NCBI RefSeq assembly: GCF_032118995.1
Contig: NC_092648.1
Span: 7,089,501-7,153,500 of the forward strand
DNA length: 64,000 nt
From: Asterias amurensis
Lineage: Eukaryota > Echinodermata > Asteroidea > Forcipulatida > Asteriidae
Direction of reading: 5' to 3'
Below the pieces are notes generated by a model. That model was given only the letters and a program-made list of their open reading frames with translations. It was not told where the DNA came from and searched no databases. Numbering within the stretch: position 1 is the stretch's first letter; each line of letters starts with the position of its first letter. The position numbers and the translations under genes were made by a program. Shown one piece after another: positions 43,450-54,652 of the stretch.

Positions 43450-44000
43450 AGGGAATCAATGTTTGGTGGTGAGGTTTTCAACTAGTGGTTTAATCCCAAC
43501 GAGGCCTGGTTCTTGATAATTTACCGAGACGAAGTCGAGGTAAATTATAAAGAACCAGGCCTCGGCGGGTTTAAACCACTAGTTGAAACCCGATTCAACA
43601 CACTTTGATTCCCATTCATAAATACCTTTTCGGTCAAAAACATTATCACTTGTTGGTCAAAAAGTATAACAAATGTAAAAATTTGTTAAATGATTAGATT
43701 CAACACAACACCCCTCCAGCTATGAAATGGTAGAGCCCTCCGCTGCCCTTGCGTAAACAATTCCTTATAAGGGAATGCTGTGGGCGTCGCGCATAATGCG
43801 TGATGTGGCACAACTGTTTCAGCCGTTGCTCTCGACCAATAGGAATGAAGAAACTGTCTTATAAGAACAGGTGCAAGGTCGCGTGTTACGTCCATGAATT
43901 AACACTTTTTACCAGTCATTAACAAAAGGTTTATGCACACCCACGCGATGCGCTCTCCACCAATAGGAGTAGAGAAACTGTCTGGGGTATTTATGAAGTT
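43450..44000. mobile_element. Repeat family X, copy 2 (inverted)
   Basis: It is the reverse complement of 40665-41202 along nearly its whole length, with indels, starting gggaatcaatgtttgg and ending agtagagaaactgtctgggg. Two CCAATAGGA sites (43840 and 43960) lie in partly repeated contexts about 120 bp apart. Confidence 0.85.
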
Positions 44001-44103
44001 TAGTTTAAAGAACTGGTACAGCGCCCCAGTACATATCGTGCCTGCATGCAGGTAACGTCCGTCGATGTCGCTTTTTTCCCATAACCGATATATCGAAAAT
44101 TTA

Positions 44104-44123
44104 ATATCGAGTATACTCGATAT
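44104..44123. repeat. Perfect 20-bp palindrome
   Basis: atatcgagtatactcgatat is self-complementary and sits among further tatatcga words (44086-44131). Confidence 0.7.
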
Positions 44124-44937
44124 ATCGAGTATTTCCCGCACGCAAGATGGAAGCCTAAAAACAGCACTTGGTATACTCATGGAGGTAGATATATATATAC
44201 CGTAGACTGACAGTTTAATAGGGTTACATAACGACCTGTTTTTGTCTGATCCCCCGAACTTATTTGTAGTTCAAACGATTTCAAATTGCGTAGTCCCGCC
44301 CCGATTATTTCTGGTTTTACAACAAAGTATGATCGCCGCTACCGCTGGCTTGGCCAATTGGTGAACGTCACCACAATTCTCGATTCGTGATTGGCCATAA
44401 TTGGCCGTCTCAAAATGACACAGAGCCTTTGTGAGTTGCGTGATTCGCCAACATTAAGGTGTCAGTTGCCGATGCATTGACGTAGAAGTGTCAATCAAGT
44501 CTCAAATCATCATGAATTAAACATCAGCTTGTTGATTCAATTATCACTGTTTATTTATACGCTTTATTATAAATATTAAGAAAAAAAATATTTAAAAAAT
44601 AAATAAAAATCAGATTTGAAAGCCAGTAATTATTCACACTTTTTATTAATTTTTTTATTTTTTATATTTTTTGCAAGTTACCATGGTAATTTTTAAAATT
44701 TAATAACAATTTTTTTTTTAATTAAATGAAGACAAATGCTGGCTATAGAGTCATACACAGAGGCTCAAAGAACACTTGTAGTCACTGCAGATGTTTCTTC
44801 CATGTATGGCTTCACCGGGAAACCATACTTTCTCGTTTGCCGTGAAAACAGGAAAAACTCAAAACAAATGGGGCTAGCTGAAGTCATCCAAGATCGGTGT
44901 GTGGTGTGAACATTTCAATGTCCATCAAGTTGTAATA
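44124..44937. other. Gene-free stretch
   Basis: AT-rich sequence with long A and T runs at 44570-44730. No exon or repeat was recognised. Confidence 0.4.
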
Positions 44938-45062
44938 TATGTTTGCATACTTCATATTAACAAAAGAAGATAATTAGGGCATCTGTTGATATAAAATATG
45001 GCATCATTATTTGTTTCCAAATCTAAAGAAAAAGGCATAATACCGTGAAAACTGGTCAGTGG
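44938..45062. repeat. Outer block of composite unit, left side
   Basis: agataattagggcatctgtt and ataccgtgaaaactggt match, inverted, 55353-55470. This suggests the composite inverted structure began here before further insertions. Confidence 0.65.
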
Positions 45063-45540
45063 AGGATATTATAGGCCTATGCTATGGCGTTTTTAAGCCT
45101 CTTTATTTTTTTCAAGAATGCTCAGCTAAATATTCAGTCACATGATTTGGTCATCATGAATTGTGAATTGAAATAGTGTTTGATGAAACTTTTTCGGTTG
45201 GCAAATATTTTTATATGGCCTCAACATTATGACATATTTTTGTACCTTTCAGAAATGCCTAATAAAATACCAAACCTTTTTCATTACAAGTGCAAATAAC
45301 CAGTGGAGCCTTACGTGTTTCTTAGTTTTGGTCAAGGGAGAGGAGACACTTTGCTTGGGAAATAAAACCACACAATTTTTATCTAGGGACTGTTTACATT
45401 GCGCACAGAGAGGTAAAATATTTGCCACGATTTTAGGGACACCTCGAAAACAGGACCTCCTTTTACGATACTACCACAGTACAGGGAGTAAAAGCTAAAC
45501 TCAACTGGGATGATCGAATTCACTTCAAACTAACTCTACT
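45063..45540. other. Gene-free stretch
   Basis: An 89-residue frame at 45229-45498 has no recognisable domain. No repeat was identified. Confidence 0.3.
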
Positions 45541-45930
45541 TTAAAGGAACACGTTGCCTTGGATCGGTCGAGTTGGTCTTTGAAAAGCGTTTGTAACCGT
45601 TTTTTATAAAATGCATATGGGTAGAAAGATGTTGTGAAAGTAGAATACAATGATCCACACAAACATGCCTCGAAATTGCGTGGTTTTCCTTTTACCTCGT
45701 CGACTAACACGTCGGCCATTTATGGGGGTCAAAATTTTGACTCCCATAAATGGCCGACCATGTTAGTTCGCACAGTAGAAGGAAAACCACGCAATTTCGA
45801 GGCAAACTTGTGTGGATCATTGTATTCTACTTTTAAAACATTTTTCCAACCATATGCATTTTATAAAAAACGGTTACAAATGCTTTTGTTTTGACCAACT
45901 CGTCCGATCCAAGGCAACGTGTTCCTTTAA
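45541..45930. mobile_element. MITE family B palindrome, copy 2
   Basis: It is the same length (390 bp) as the copy at 29655-30044, with ttaaaggaacacgttgcctt and its inverse as ends. The centre is tggccgacc/ggccatttatgg with tcaaaattttga. Confidence 0.88.
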
Positions 45931-46500
45931 CAACACATTTTTTACATACGCAACAATGTAAACTTACCACAGAATGCAACAGAAAAGAAGAAAAAAACGT
46001 TTGACTCAAACACTGAGTGCCAGTTGTTTCAGACGAATGCACAACGCAGGGCGTTCAGTGTTTCTTGAGAATGTTGCGGTAGGGAATCTCTGAAATGGCC
46101 GTTTAGAAATTCGCGCAAGCCAATTTAGAAATATGCGCGCGCGGTGTTTAAAGAGGCTACCCTCTGCGCAAAAAAAAAAAAAATCACGCAAAGAATCAGA
46201 GATTGCGACGCTAAGAAATCGCATACCGCGCGAATGTCAAATGGCTATTTCCGAAGATTGCGCTCAATCAAATACAAGGTATTCCCCGCCACTTTCTTCG
46301 ATAGCCTTTAGCCAAGACGCTGGACGGAGTCGTATACACAATACGAGGGCAGTGTCGCGGGGGCCGGGGTGGGGGGCGGGGGGGGGGTGAGAAAGCACAT
46401 CAAACGAAAAACTTTATTGTTGTTTCTGAAACCAATTTGCTTTAAAATTGTATTTAATGACAACAGATAAAAACACAGAAAATGACAGCTCGTTGTGCAG

Positions 46501-46524
46501 TAGACCCAGTGACTGGGCGCTAGT
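46501..46524. repeat. Isolated terminus of the FB3 foldback family
   Basis: tagacccagtgactgggcgc matches the termini of 50265-51676 (tagacccagtaactggggcg) with two differences. No partner end was found nearby. Confidence 0.55.
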
Positions 46525-46582
46525 AACTGTCTAAATCTCTACTTGCTTTGTGACAGTGGTTATTCTTAAAAATGGGAAGGTG

Positions 46583-46692
46583 CTAGCCCACCTTGTTGAG
46601 CTGTAATGGCTCCGCTTTTAACATCGGTCTGGCGACAGTGATGAGACCGATGTTAAAAGCGGAGCCATTTACAGCTCAACAAGGTCGGCTAG
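46583..46692. mobile_element. 110-bp hairpin MITE
   Basis: gctccgcttttaacatcggt pairs perfectly with accgatgttaaaagcggagc, and pairing extends outward through gagctgtaa/ttacagctc and accttgttg/caacaaggt. The loop is about 15 nt. Confidence 0.85.
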
Positions 46693-46838
46693 GAAGGTGC
46701 AAGACCGCCGCACTAATGCAGTGTCCTCACTGAAGCAAAACACAGCATTGAAGTTATAATGATCATCAAACACCAGCTGAGATGGAGTGGCCAGTGCGTC
46801 CGCCGGATGCCTCGAGTCCGAAAAAAGTGTTCGGTTGA

Positions 46839-47175
46839 CATGTGTTTTCAGTAGGATAACAGGAAAATTGTTCACAATCAAAAACTGAATGTGTTTTTTT
46901 CAAATCATCTATCCAATTTTTTAACAATAACACTTACACTTCATGGTGTGTTGAAAATTTTTAAGTTTTGGTTTTACGTTCCCAAAGCAAATAGTAACCA
47001 CCTCACGTGATCCATCTAGTGACTGAAACAGAATGAAACTCAATCTCAGCATGATTAAGCCTGATAAAAATACAGACCGTGAGTAAAACTGTATAGCTTC
47101 TGCAACCGGTGCAGCTTTGCACAATCTCGCGGTAAACGGTAATCAAAGTTGGGGGTTCGAAAACATATGAGAGTC
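46839..47175. repeat. Left inverted arm of the composite unit
   Basis: The arm from catgtgttttcagtaggata to gttcgaaaacatatgaga is the reverse complement of 55312-55172, then 54715-54653, then 51815-51695, in that order. The gaps on the right side are later insertions. Confidence 0.82.
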
Positions 47176-47184
47176 GTCATGACG

Positions 47185-48077
47185 AATACCGGACACTTCG
47201 GCACCTCGCAAAGTCGGCACATGCAAAGTCGGCACCTTGCAAACTCGGCACCTTGCACACTCGGCACCCACTCGGCACCAAGAATGTCGGCACCAAACAA
47301 ACTCGGCACCGGCCTTTTTTTGACTAACAAACTCGGCACCAAGCGAAAAATTAATATCACCTCGAAGAGTCAAGCATGGTTACCAATAAACTAACGTGCG
47401 TGTACTTACACAATAAAAAATGGTTTGGTAGTTTTAATAGTAGCTTTGTAAACAATGTTAAATCACTAATTCTATGGTGATGAAAATTCCGAACTATCGA
47501 GAACATTAATTTGGGCCCCCGGAAGTTTACCGTCCGGCCCGCATGTGCCCGTGGTTTAGTCAACAAGTAGGCCGCATGTCGGTGAAAGTGCGGTGCCATT
47601 TTCTTATGATTTTGGCTCTGAACATATTTAATAAGGGTTTGTTTAGTTAGGTTAATAATTTTCAATGGATTTTTGCTTCTTAACAGAGCGTGATTTAAAG
47701 GCACTGGCCGGATAATTTCCCGAGGGCTCCGTTTTGTGCGTGATATGGACGGCACGCACACGCCTGATCGCTCAAGTGGTGTGCACACCCCTTCCAGTGC
47801 AATTGTTTTTGTTTGTTTTTACGATAATCATATTCCAGTAATATTTGCAAGGTTTTATAACAGAATCAAGCTTTTTATGGGACTATGATGGTGGGACTGA
47901 TATAATAAACACCACACAGTGTAAAAATCGAACTTTTTCAACTATGTGCCGAGGTTGTATCATGTGCCGAGTTTGTGGGTGCCGAGTTTGCAAGGTGCCG
48001 AGGTTGTGGGTGCCGAGTTTGCAAGGTGCCGACTTTGTAGGTGCCGAGTTTGCAAGGTGCCGAAGTAACCGGTACCC
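47185..48077. mobile_element. Foldback element FB1 (cggcacc subrepeats, 9-bp duplication)
   Basis: The ends accggacacttcggcacct and aggtgccgaagtaaccggt are inverted. Both arms (about 47185-47345 and 47945-48077) consist of short tandem words: cggcaccttgcaaactcggc on the left and the inverse on the right. The element is flanked by GTCATGACG at 47176-47184 and 48078-48086. The 600-bp centre has no transposase. The structure fits FB/MULE-type foldback transposons. Confidence 0.85.
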
Positions 48078-48151
48078 GTCATGACGCTACGATACTCCGG
48101 CCCGCTTAAATAAGTTAGCCAAGGACAACGGACTCGCGAGAACGGAAGCCC

Positions 48152-49437
48152 TATGGTGGCCCTGACGGGACACAGCCAGTCGTGAATATTTTCGCGACGT
48201 CGTATATTTATTCACGACAAGTCGCGAATATTTTCGCGACGTCGCGAATATTTTCACGACTAGTCGCAAATATTTTTGCGACGTCGTATATATATTCACG
48301 ACAAGTCGCGAATATTTTCGCGACGTCGCGAATATTTTCACGACTAGTCGCGAATATTTTCACGACTAGGTGCAAATATTTTTTACGACGTCGTGAATAA
48401 TTCTGCGACTAGTCGTGAATAAATTCGCGACTAGTCGTAAATATTTTTTCAGTAGCTTGAGTGTGTAATTCTTACACGGCACGCGTAGAGAGCCAAGCTA
48501 TGAAGATTGTAGCCACTCAGCTATGTGTATGGGGCCCATGTTTTATCCAGTAGAATTGTTATCGAAGTTCGAAAAAACAGTGTCTGACTTTCATCAATAT
48601 TTCGGGGGTTTTCAAGGTTGAATTACTCCAAACCCAAATAATTCTGAATGCCAAAGGATTAATCTTTCAGTTAAACTTGGTGGGGGATTACGTGATGCGT
48701 TGCACCCTGCCGTGACGGAACGAACTCGCGTTTCAAGTTGGAAATAACAACGCAAATTGCTCTAACATTTCAGGTAAAAATTGTCAAATTTATTTGCTGA
48801 AATTGTCAACACATTATAATTAAACTTATCATTGGGTTGTTTGTAAAATTTACCTCGGGTGACATATAACGTTATGTTTTATCTGAAGAGTGAAAGTGCC
48901 AACGTTTATTGCCTAGCATAGGATAGCCTACTCCTACTAAAGTACTAGTAAAACTATAACGTCAGGCCTCGTAGGCCTACCGTAAGGGCCATACGTCAAC
49001 GTTAGTTTTGTTTAAATAACCCACCATCGATTTGCAAGAGTCGGAATTCTCCTCCGGATCCATCATCGTACGGGACAGCTTTCAGCTTAGTCTTACTAAG
49101 CCGTCAACGTGAATACAGTAATTACACACTCAAGCTACTGAAAAAATTTTCGCGACTAGTCGCAGAAATATTCACGACGTCATGAAAATGTTCGCGACTA
49201 GTCGTGAAAAAATTCGCGACTAGTCGTAAAAAAATTCGCGACTTGTCGTGAAAAAATTCGCGACTAGTCGTGAAAAAATTCGCGACTTGTCGTGAATAAA
49301 TTCACGACGTCGCAAAAATATTCACGACGTTGCAAAAATATTCGCGACTTGTCGTGAATAAATTCACGACGTCGCAAAAATATTCACGACGTCGCAAAAA
49401 TATTCACGACTGGCTGTGTCCCGTCAGGGCCACCATA
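48152..49437. mobile_element. Foldback element FB2 (cgcgac tandem arms, 7-9 bp duplication)
   Basis: Arms 48152-48473 and 49120-49437 are inverted copies starting tatggtggccctgacgggac plus acagccagtcgtgaat. They continue as degenerate tandem repeats of about 20 bp (words such as cgcgactagtcgtgaa and tattttcgcgacgtc) and end in agtagcttgagtgtgtaatt. The flanks are GAAGCCC, or GAAGCCCTA if the terminal TA is shared (48145 and 49438). The 645-bp centre has no known domain. Confidence 0.87.
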
Positions 49438-49444
49438 GAAGCCC

Positions 49445-50255
49445 TATAAAGACATTGCAACACTGCTTCGAGGACCTTACGGGCCAACCATGGTCCGATC
49501 CATCCAACCGAGGAACTAATATTCCTCGATGGTCCAACCATGGACATTTTTTTGATGTTTGGTCCCCAAACTGTGTCATCTGCCTGAGAGTATGTGGCTC
49601 ACGGATTAGACTTTTGAGTCCTCGACGGAGTCACTAGGCACCAGCTACCTCAACCCTAATAACTTTGTTTATTCTGTCGATGGAAGAGAACATCTTCGAG
49701 AGCGAGGGGAGGGATTGCTGAATATTAACAAGAGGGCGCTGTTTCAGTATCGGCTCGACTAAAAACCACAGCACGACTAAAAACCACGGTCACAGACTTG
49801 GAAGCAAGTCTAGATAGGCCCTTTTCGAAACCACGGCTTTGGCTCCATAGATTTTACCTAGGCTAGCTTGGCCCCGCGGTGTTTTGACAAGTATCGCGTG
49901 TGCTTAGTTCAATGCGCAGGGTTTCAGACGAAAGCACGGAGCCTAAAACCACATGCCATGGATTCGAAAAGGGCCATATACATGCTACGTATAATACTTG
50001 TTCAATGCATGATTGTGCATTCTCCCTGTAGAGTGCGAGTAGGAGACAACCACAACCACGACTTTTCTCAGTTCCATACGTTCACAAATTTCCCCTTCTG
50101 TTCCTATTAACTTTGTGTAATACTGGACGTTTTGCTGATGTAGGTTGTAACTTCAATGATGCAATACTCATGAACTACGGCGTGGGTGAGTTAGAACACT
50201 TTGGAAGTTAAAATTAAATGTATCGTAGCGTCATACAAATTTTTTACAATACATT
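49445..50255. other. Stretch between FB2 and FB3
   Basis: Apart from the MITE at 49815-49976 nothing was recognised. The end (50219-50236, gtatcgtagcgtcat) is the inverse of 48081-48096, so the bases around FB1 and FB3 are homologous. Confidence 0.5.
49815..49976. mobile_element. 162-bp MITE (taggcccttttcgaa ends)
   Basis: taggcccttttcgaaaccac is inverted at the right as attcgaaaagggcca. Inner pairs include ggctcc/ggagcc. TA-type flanks are seen. Confidence 0.75.
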
Positions 50256-50264
50256 ACAAATACA

Positions 50265-51676
50265 TAGACCCAGTAACTGGGGCGCTGTACTCCTTTTCAA
50301 CAATTTTTGACTTTATCTGTCGTACTAGCGCCCCAGGGAATGGCACAGAATTTTAACGAATACCCAGTTTTTCGCGACACCCAGCCACAAAAAATGCCTC
50401 AAAATGACAAAAAGACCAAACAAACTAGCTCAAAAATCGCCTACTCTATTCTCGATACGTCTAGGATGTAACATCAGGCATTTAATTGTACTCACGATCA
50501 TTTTTTAAACTCCAAATCGATGATTTTTAACTCCGCATCGTGGAGCGATTGACAAGTCTGCGATTTTCGGATGTGTATGGTAACGAAACATGGCGTCGCG
50601 TTGTGGGTGGATGTCCATCAACGGCTGTTTAATGCTACACTTGTTACAGGCGTTGCAGCGAATGCTATACATTGTACACGGGGATGGGTACAGGCGCTGC
50701 AGCTAGCGAGTGCCCACGTGCGTTCAATCATGGTCAACGTAACTTACACGGTGCCGGGTTGTTGGAAAATTATCAGAAAGGGGGTGAAAAGTTCTCAGAA
50801 AGGGAATATTGTCTGAAAGAGGGGATTTTTCTGGTCTGAAGTCTGCTGGATGAAGCTGGATGGTTCTGGATGAAGTCTGCTGGTCTGGATTTTTCTGGTC
50901 ATCGCCCCCCCCAAAAAAAAAGGGGAAAAAAAAAGGGGGAAAAAAGATGATAAATAAATAAATAAAAATTCTACAGTGACACTGGCAGCACTAAACATTA
51001 TAAGAAGCAATTTAACCGTGCACAAAAATCGTAGGCCTAGATGAAGTACAGCGGTTTTTATTTATTTATCATATTTTTCCCCCTTTTTTGGGGGGGGGGG
51101 CGATGACCAGAAAAATCCCCTCTTTCAGACAATATTCCCTTTCTGAGAACCTTTCACCCCCTTTCTGTTATTTTTCCAACAACCCGGCACCGTATAAGTT
51201 ACGTTGCCCATGATTGAACGCACGTGGGCACTCGCTAGCTGCAGCGCCTGTACCCATCCCCGTGTACAATGTATAGCATTCGCTGCAACGCCTGTAACAA
51301 GTGTAGCATTAAACAGCCGTTGATGGACATCCACCCACAACGCGACGCCATGTTTCGTTACCATACACATCCGAAAATCGCAGACTTGTCAATCGCTCCA
51401 CGATGCGGAGTTAAAAATCATCGATTTGGAGTTTAAAAAATGATCGTGAGTACAATTAAATGCCTGATGTTACATCCTAGACGTATCGAGAATAGAGTAG
51501 GCGATTTTTGAGCTAGTTTGTTTGGTCTTTTTGTCATTTTGAGGCATTTTTTGTGGCTGGGTGTCGCGAAAAACTGGGTATTCGTTAAAATTCTGTGCCA
51601 TTCCCTGGGGCGCTAGTACGACAGATAAAGTCAAAAATTGTTGAAAAGGAGTACAGCGCCCCAGTTACTGGGTCTA
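50265..51676. mobile_element. Foldback element FB3, near-identical 620-bp arms, 9-bp duplication
   Basis: Both ends read tagacccagtaactggggcg inward and are flanked by ACAAATACA at 50256-50264 and 51677-51685. The arms are almost identical: an 81-residue frame occurs on the plus strand at 50571-50816 and on the minus strand at 51370-51125 with about four differences. The left arm has an extra 66 bp (50836-50901). The centre is about 85 bp between inverted tgataaataaataaat blocks. The low arm divergence suggests recent origin or gene conversion. No transposase. Confidence 0.9.
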
Positions 51677-51689
51677 ACAAATACAATAC

Positions 51690-51832
51690 ATTTTCGACCC
51701 TCATATGTTTTCGGTCCCCAACTTAGTTTACCGCGAGATTGTGCAAGCTGCACCGGTGACAGAAGCTATGCAGTTTACTCACGGTCTGTATTTTCATCAG
51801 GCTTAATCATGCTGAGAATAAAGGGCACAACT
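51690..51832. repeat. Right inverted arm of composite unit, inner part
   Basis: The reverse complement of ctcagcatgattaagcctga through gaaaacatatgag on the left arm (47043-47172), with point differences. Confidence 0.8.
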
Positions 51833-52069
51833 ATAGAATGCAGGTACACTTCGAAGCTTCCACTGCGCCTCCGCGGAGACGGAGTCGCGGTGACGTTCAT
51901 ATGTACACAGTACACTGGAGTTGAGGTCGCGCTCTGTTGCTTAACTATAAATATTTGGCAACCTAGGGGGCACTCTGAAAGATGCACAACAGCGCCCTCA
52001 TTAGGCTCGAAAATACACAACTGCGCTGTGATGTCAATTTATTTTATACGATAACTCACACGACCATTA

Positions 52070-53137
52070 GATGATTATTTAAATAATTATGGGAACTCCG
52101 TACAAATAATTAATAACTATTAATATTGCCGTACTACATATTACCCCAAAAGAGGATTATTTCCAAAAGGGAAAAAATTAAAGGCCGAATCCTAATACAT
52201 TAGAGGATTATTTAAAAAAGGGAAAGAAAGCCCGAATTCCGTACAATAATTAATATTGCCCTAATACACTTGACCCCAATAGAGGATTATTTAAGAAAAG
52301 GGAAAGAAAGCCCGAATTCCGTACAATAATTAATATTGCCCTAATACACTTGACCCCAATAGAGGATTTTAAGAAAAGGGAAAGAAAGCCCGAATTCCGT
52401 ACAATAATTAATATTGCCCTAATACACTTGACCCCAATAGAGGATTATTTAAGAAAAGGGAAAGAAAGCCCGAATTCCGTACAATAATTAACATTGCCCT
52501 AATACACTTGACCCCAATAGAGGATTATTTAAAAAAGGGAAAGAAAGCCCGAATTCCGTACAATAATTAATATTGCCCTCATACATTTGACCTTATTAGA
52601 GGGTTTAAACAAAAGGGAAATGGAAAGCCCGAATTACGTACAATAATTAATATTGCCCTAATACACTTGACCCCAATAGAGGATTATTTAAGAAAAGGGA
52701 AAGAAAGCCCGAATTCCGTACAATAATTAACATTGCCCTAATACACTTGACCCCAATAGAGGATTATTTAAAAAAGGGAAAGAAAGCCCGAATTCCGTAC
52801 AATTATTAATATTGCCCTCATACACTTGACCCCAATAGAGGATTATTTAAGAAAAGGGAAAGAAAGCCCGAATTCCGTACAATAATTAACATTGCCCTAA
52901 TACACTTGACCCCAATAGAGGATTATTTAAAAAAGGGAAAGAAAGCCCGAATTCCGTACAATAATTAATATTGCCCTCATACATTTGACCTTATTAGAGG
53001 GTTTAAACAAAAGGGAAATGGAAAGCCCGAATTACGTACAATAATTAATATTGCCCTAATACACTTGACCCCAATAGAGGATTATTTAAGAAAAGGGAAA
53101 GAAAGCCCGAATTCCGTACAATAATTAACATTGCCCT
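52070..53137. repeat. 80-bp satellite, about 13 copies, higher-order period of five
   Basis: The unit is gaattccgtacaataattaa, tattgccctaatacacttga, ccccaatagaggattattta, agaaaagggaaagaaagccc. Copies 3 onward differ at few positions, while the first two are diverged. A variant unit with ttgaccttattagagggttt recurs at 52571 and 52969, 398 bp apart, so five units form a repeated block. Confidence 0.92.
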
Positions 53138-53299
53138 AGCTCCGAGTGTACCTGTATTCTATAGTTACTCCGAATAAAGTTTCCTGTCGTTGGTTATGCT
53201 CAAACATGTATAAAACGATTGATTTTTGGTACTAAATAACTAATTACTAGTGCATTATTAATATTATGCCAACATTCAAATTAGTCAACTAATGACTGG

Positions 53300-54608
53300 T
53301 CTGAAACACTCAACCATAAATGTCAAACTGATGTCATCCTTCTTGATTTTAGTAAGGCTTTCGATAAAGTCTCCCACCAGCTCTTAGCCGAGAAGCTGCA
53401 GTTCCTACTATGGCATCACACATAACACCCTAGGTTGGATCAATAATTTTCTCTCAAATCGCAAACAAGCCGTCTCTGTCAATGGAACACACTCCTCAAC
53501 GATCGATGTTACATCTGGCGTCCCCCAAGGATCAGTCTTGGGGCCCGTGCTATTTCTTTTATACATCAATGACATAAATGAACATATTCAACTAAGATCA
53601 AACTATTTGCAGATGACAGTATTGTGTACAGGGGGATAAAGACAGCAGACGACCAGCAGATTCTTCAGAATGACCTAAATACCCTTACAGAGTGGTCAAA
53701 TAAGTGGCTAATGAGCTTAAACTTTAAAAAATGCGCAGTTCTCACCATCACGCGCAAACGTAGCCCGAAGACGCACCAGTACCAGTACACTCTCTTGGGT
53801 GAGCAATTACCCCTTGTACAAAAACATGACTACCTTGTTACGATCTCACACGACTTGAGATGGAAAGACCATTGCTCAGAAGTTGCACAGAAAGCAAGTC
53901 GTACACTAGGTCTCCTGAGAAGAACTTTATCGCCTTGTTCCCTACAGGTTAAGTCAAGAGCCTACACAGCACTAGTTCGTCCACAAATCGAGTATGCAAG
54001 TGAAGTTTGGAATCCCAACACTGTTACCGACATAAACCATCTTGAACAGATTCAAAAGAGAGCAGCCAGATTTGTCTTCTCTGACTATCGTACAACTACT
54101 CATGTTACACCGCTTGTTGAACAATTAAATTGGGATCTACTTCACACTTGCCGCCTAATCCAACAATGCACACTGTACTACAAAATTCACTACAACCTAG
54201 TCAATATTATTCCCACAGTGCTTTCAACATGCTACTCATATCTCACAATGAGTCGATCACCCACTCAAATACACCTCGTTAACAATTCCAACCATTAATG
54301 TATACAAATACGCCTTCTTTCCAAGGGCTATGTCAGTTTGGAACAGGCTCCCACCATCTGCTGTCCTACACATAACTCCATCCATACAGGTCTTCCAAAC
54401 ATCAGCCATCCCTGCCATCAGAGCAATGCAGCCTCTGCATGGCAATATTGTCCTTTAAATTCTTTCCCTCTTTTTCTGCACCTGTAAAAAGTGCACCTTT
54501 AATCTTTTCTTTTGGCACCTTATCCACCTGGCTGTTGACGTCACTTTCCCACCATCCCAGTTTAGCCCAAATGGGGCTGTAAAGGGATTAAAGTACCAAG
54601 TACCAAGT
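53300..54608 (+). mobile_element. LINE reverse transcriptase C-terminal two thirds and 3' end
   Basis: The frames read [57 protein letters not shown], then a 224-residue open frame at 53624-54298 with KCAVLTITRKRSP, LGLLRRTLSPC, LVRPQIEYASEVWNP and QIQKRAARFVFSDY. A deletion removes part of the FADD motif near 53600. The 3' end is ..agtaccaagtaccaag. It is the least eroded CR1/Jockey-like LINE here. Confidence 0.85.
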
Positions 54609-54652
54609 CAAAGAAACATCATCCAACCTCGAAAGTTCAAAACAAAATTACT

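Noticed and set aside
48182..48470. CRISPR-like array (regular short repeats)
   Set aside because: The words are degenerate, have no unique spacers, and mirror at 49120-49410 as transposon arms in a eukaryotic genome.
50571..50816. 81-residue frame, present also inverted at 51370-51125, as a conserved small gene
   Set aside because: It exists twice because it lies in the FB3 inverted arms; no domain and no codon-type conservation can be shown.
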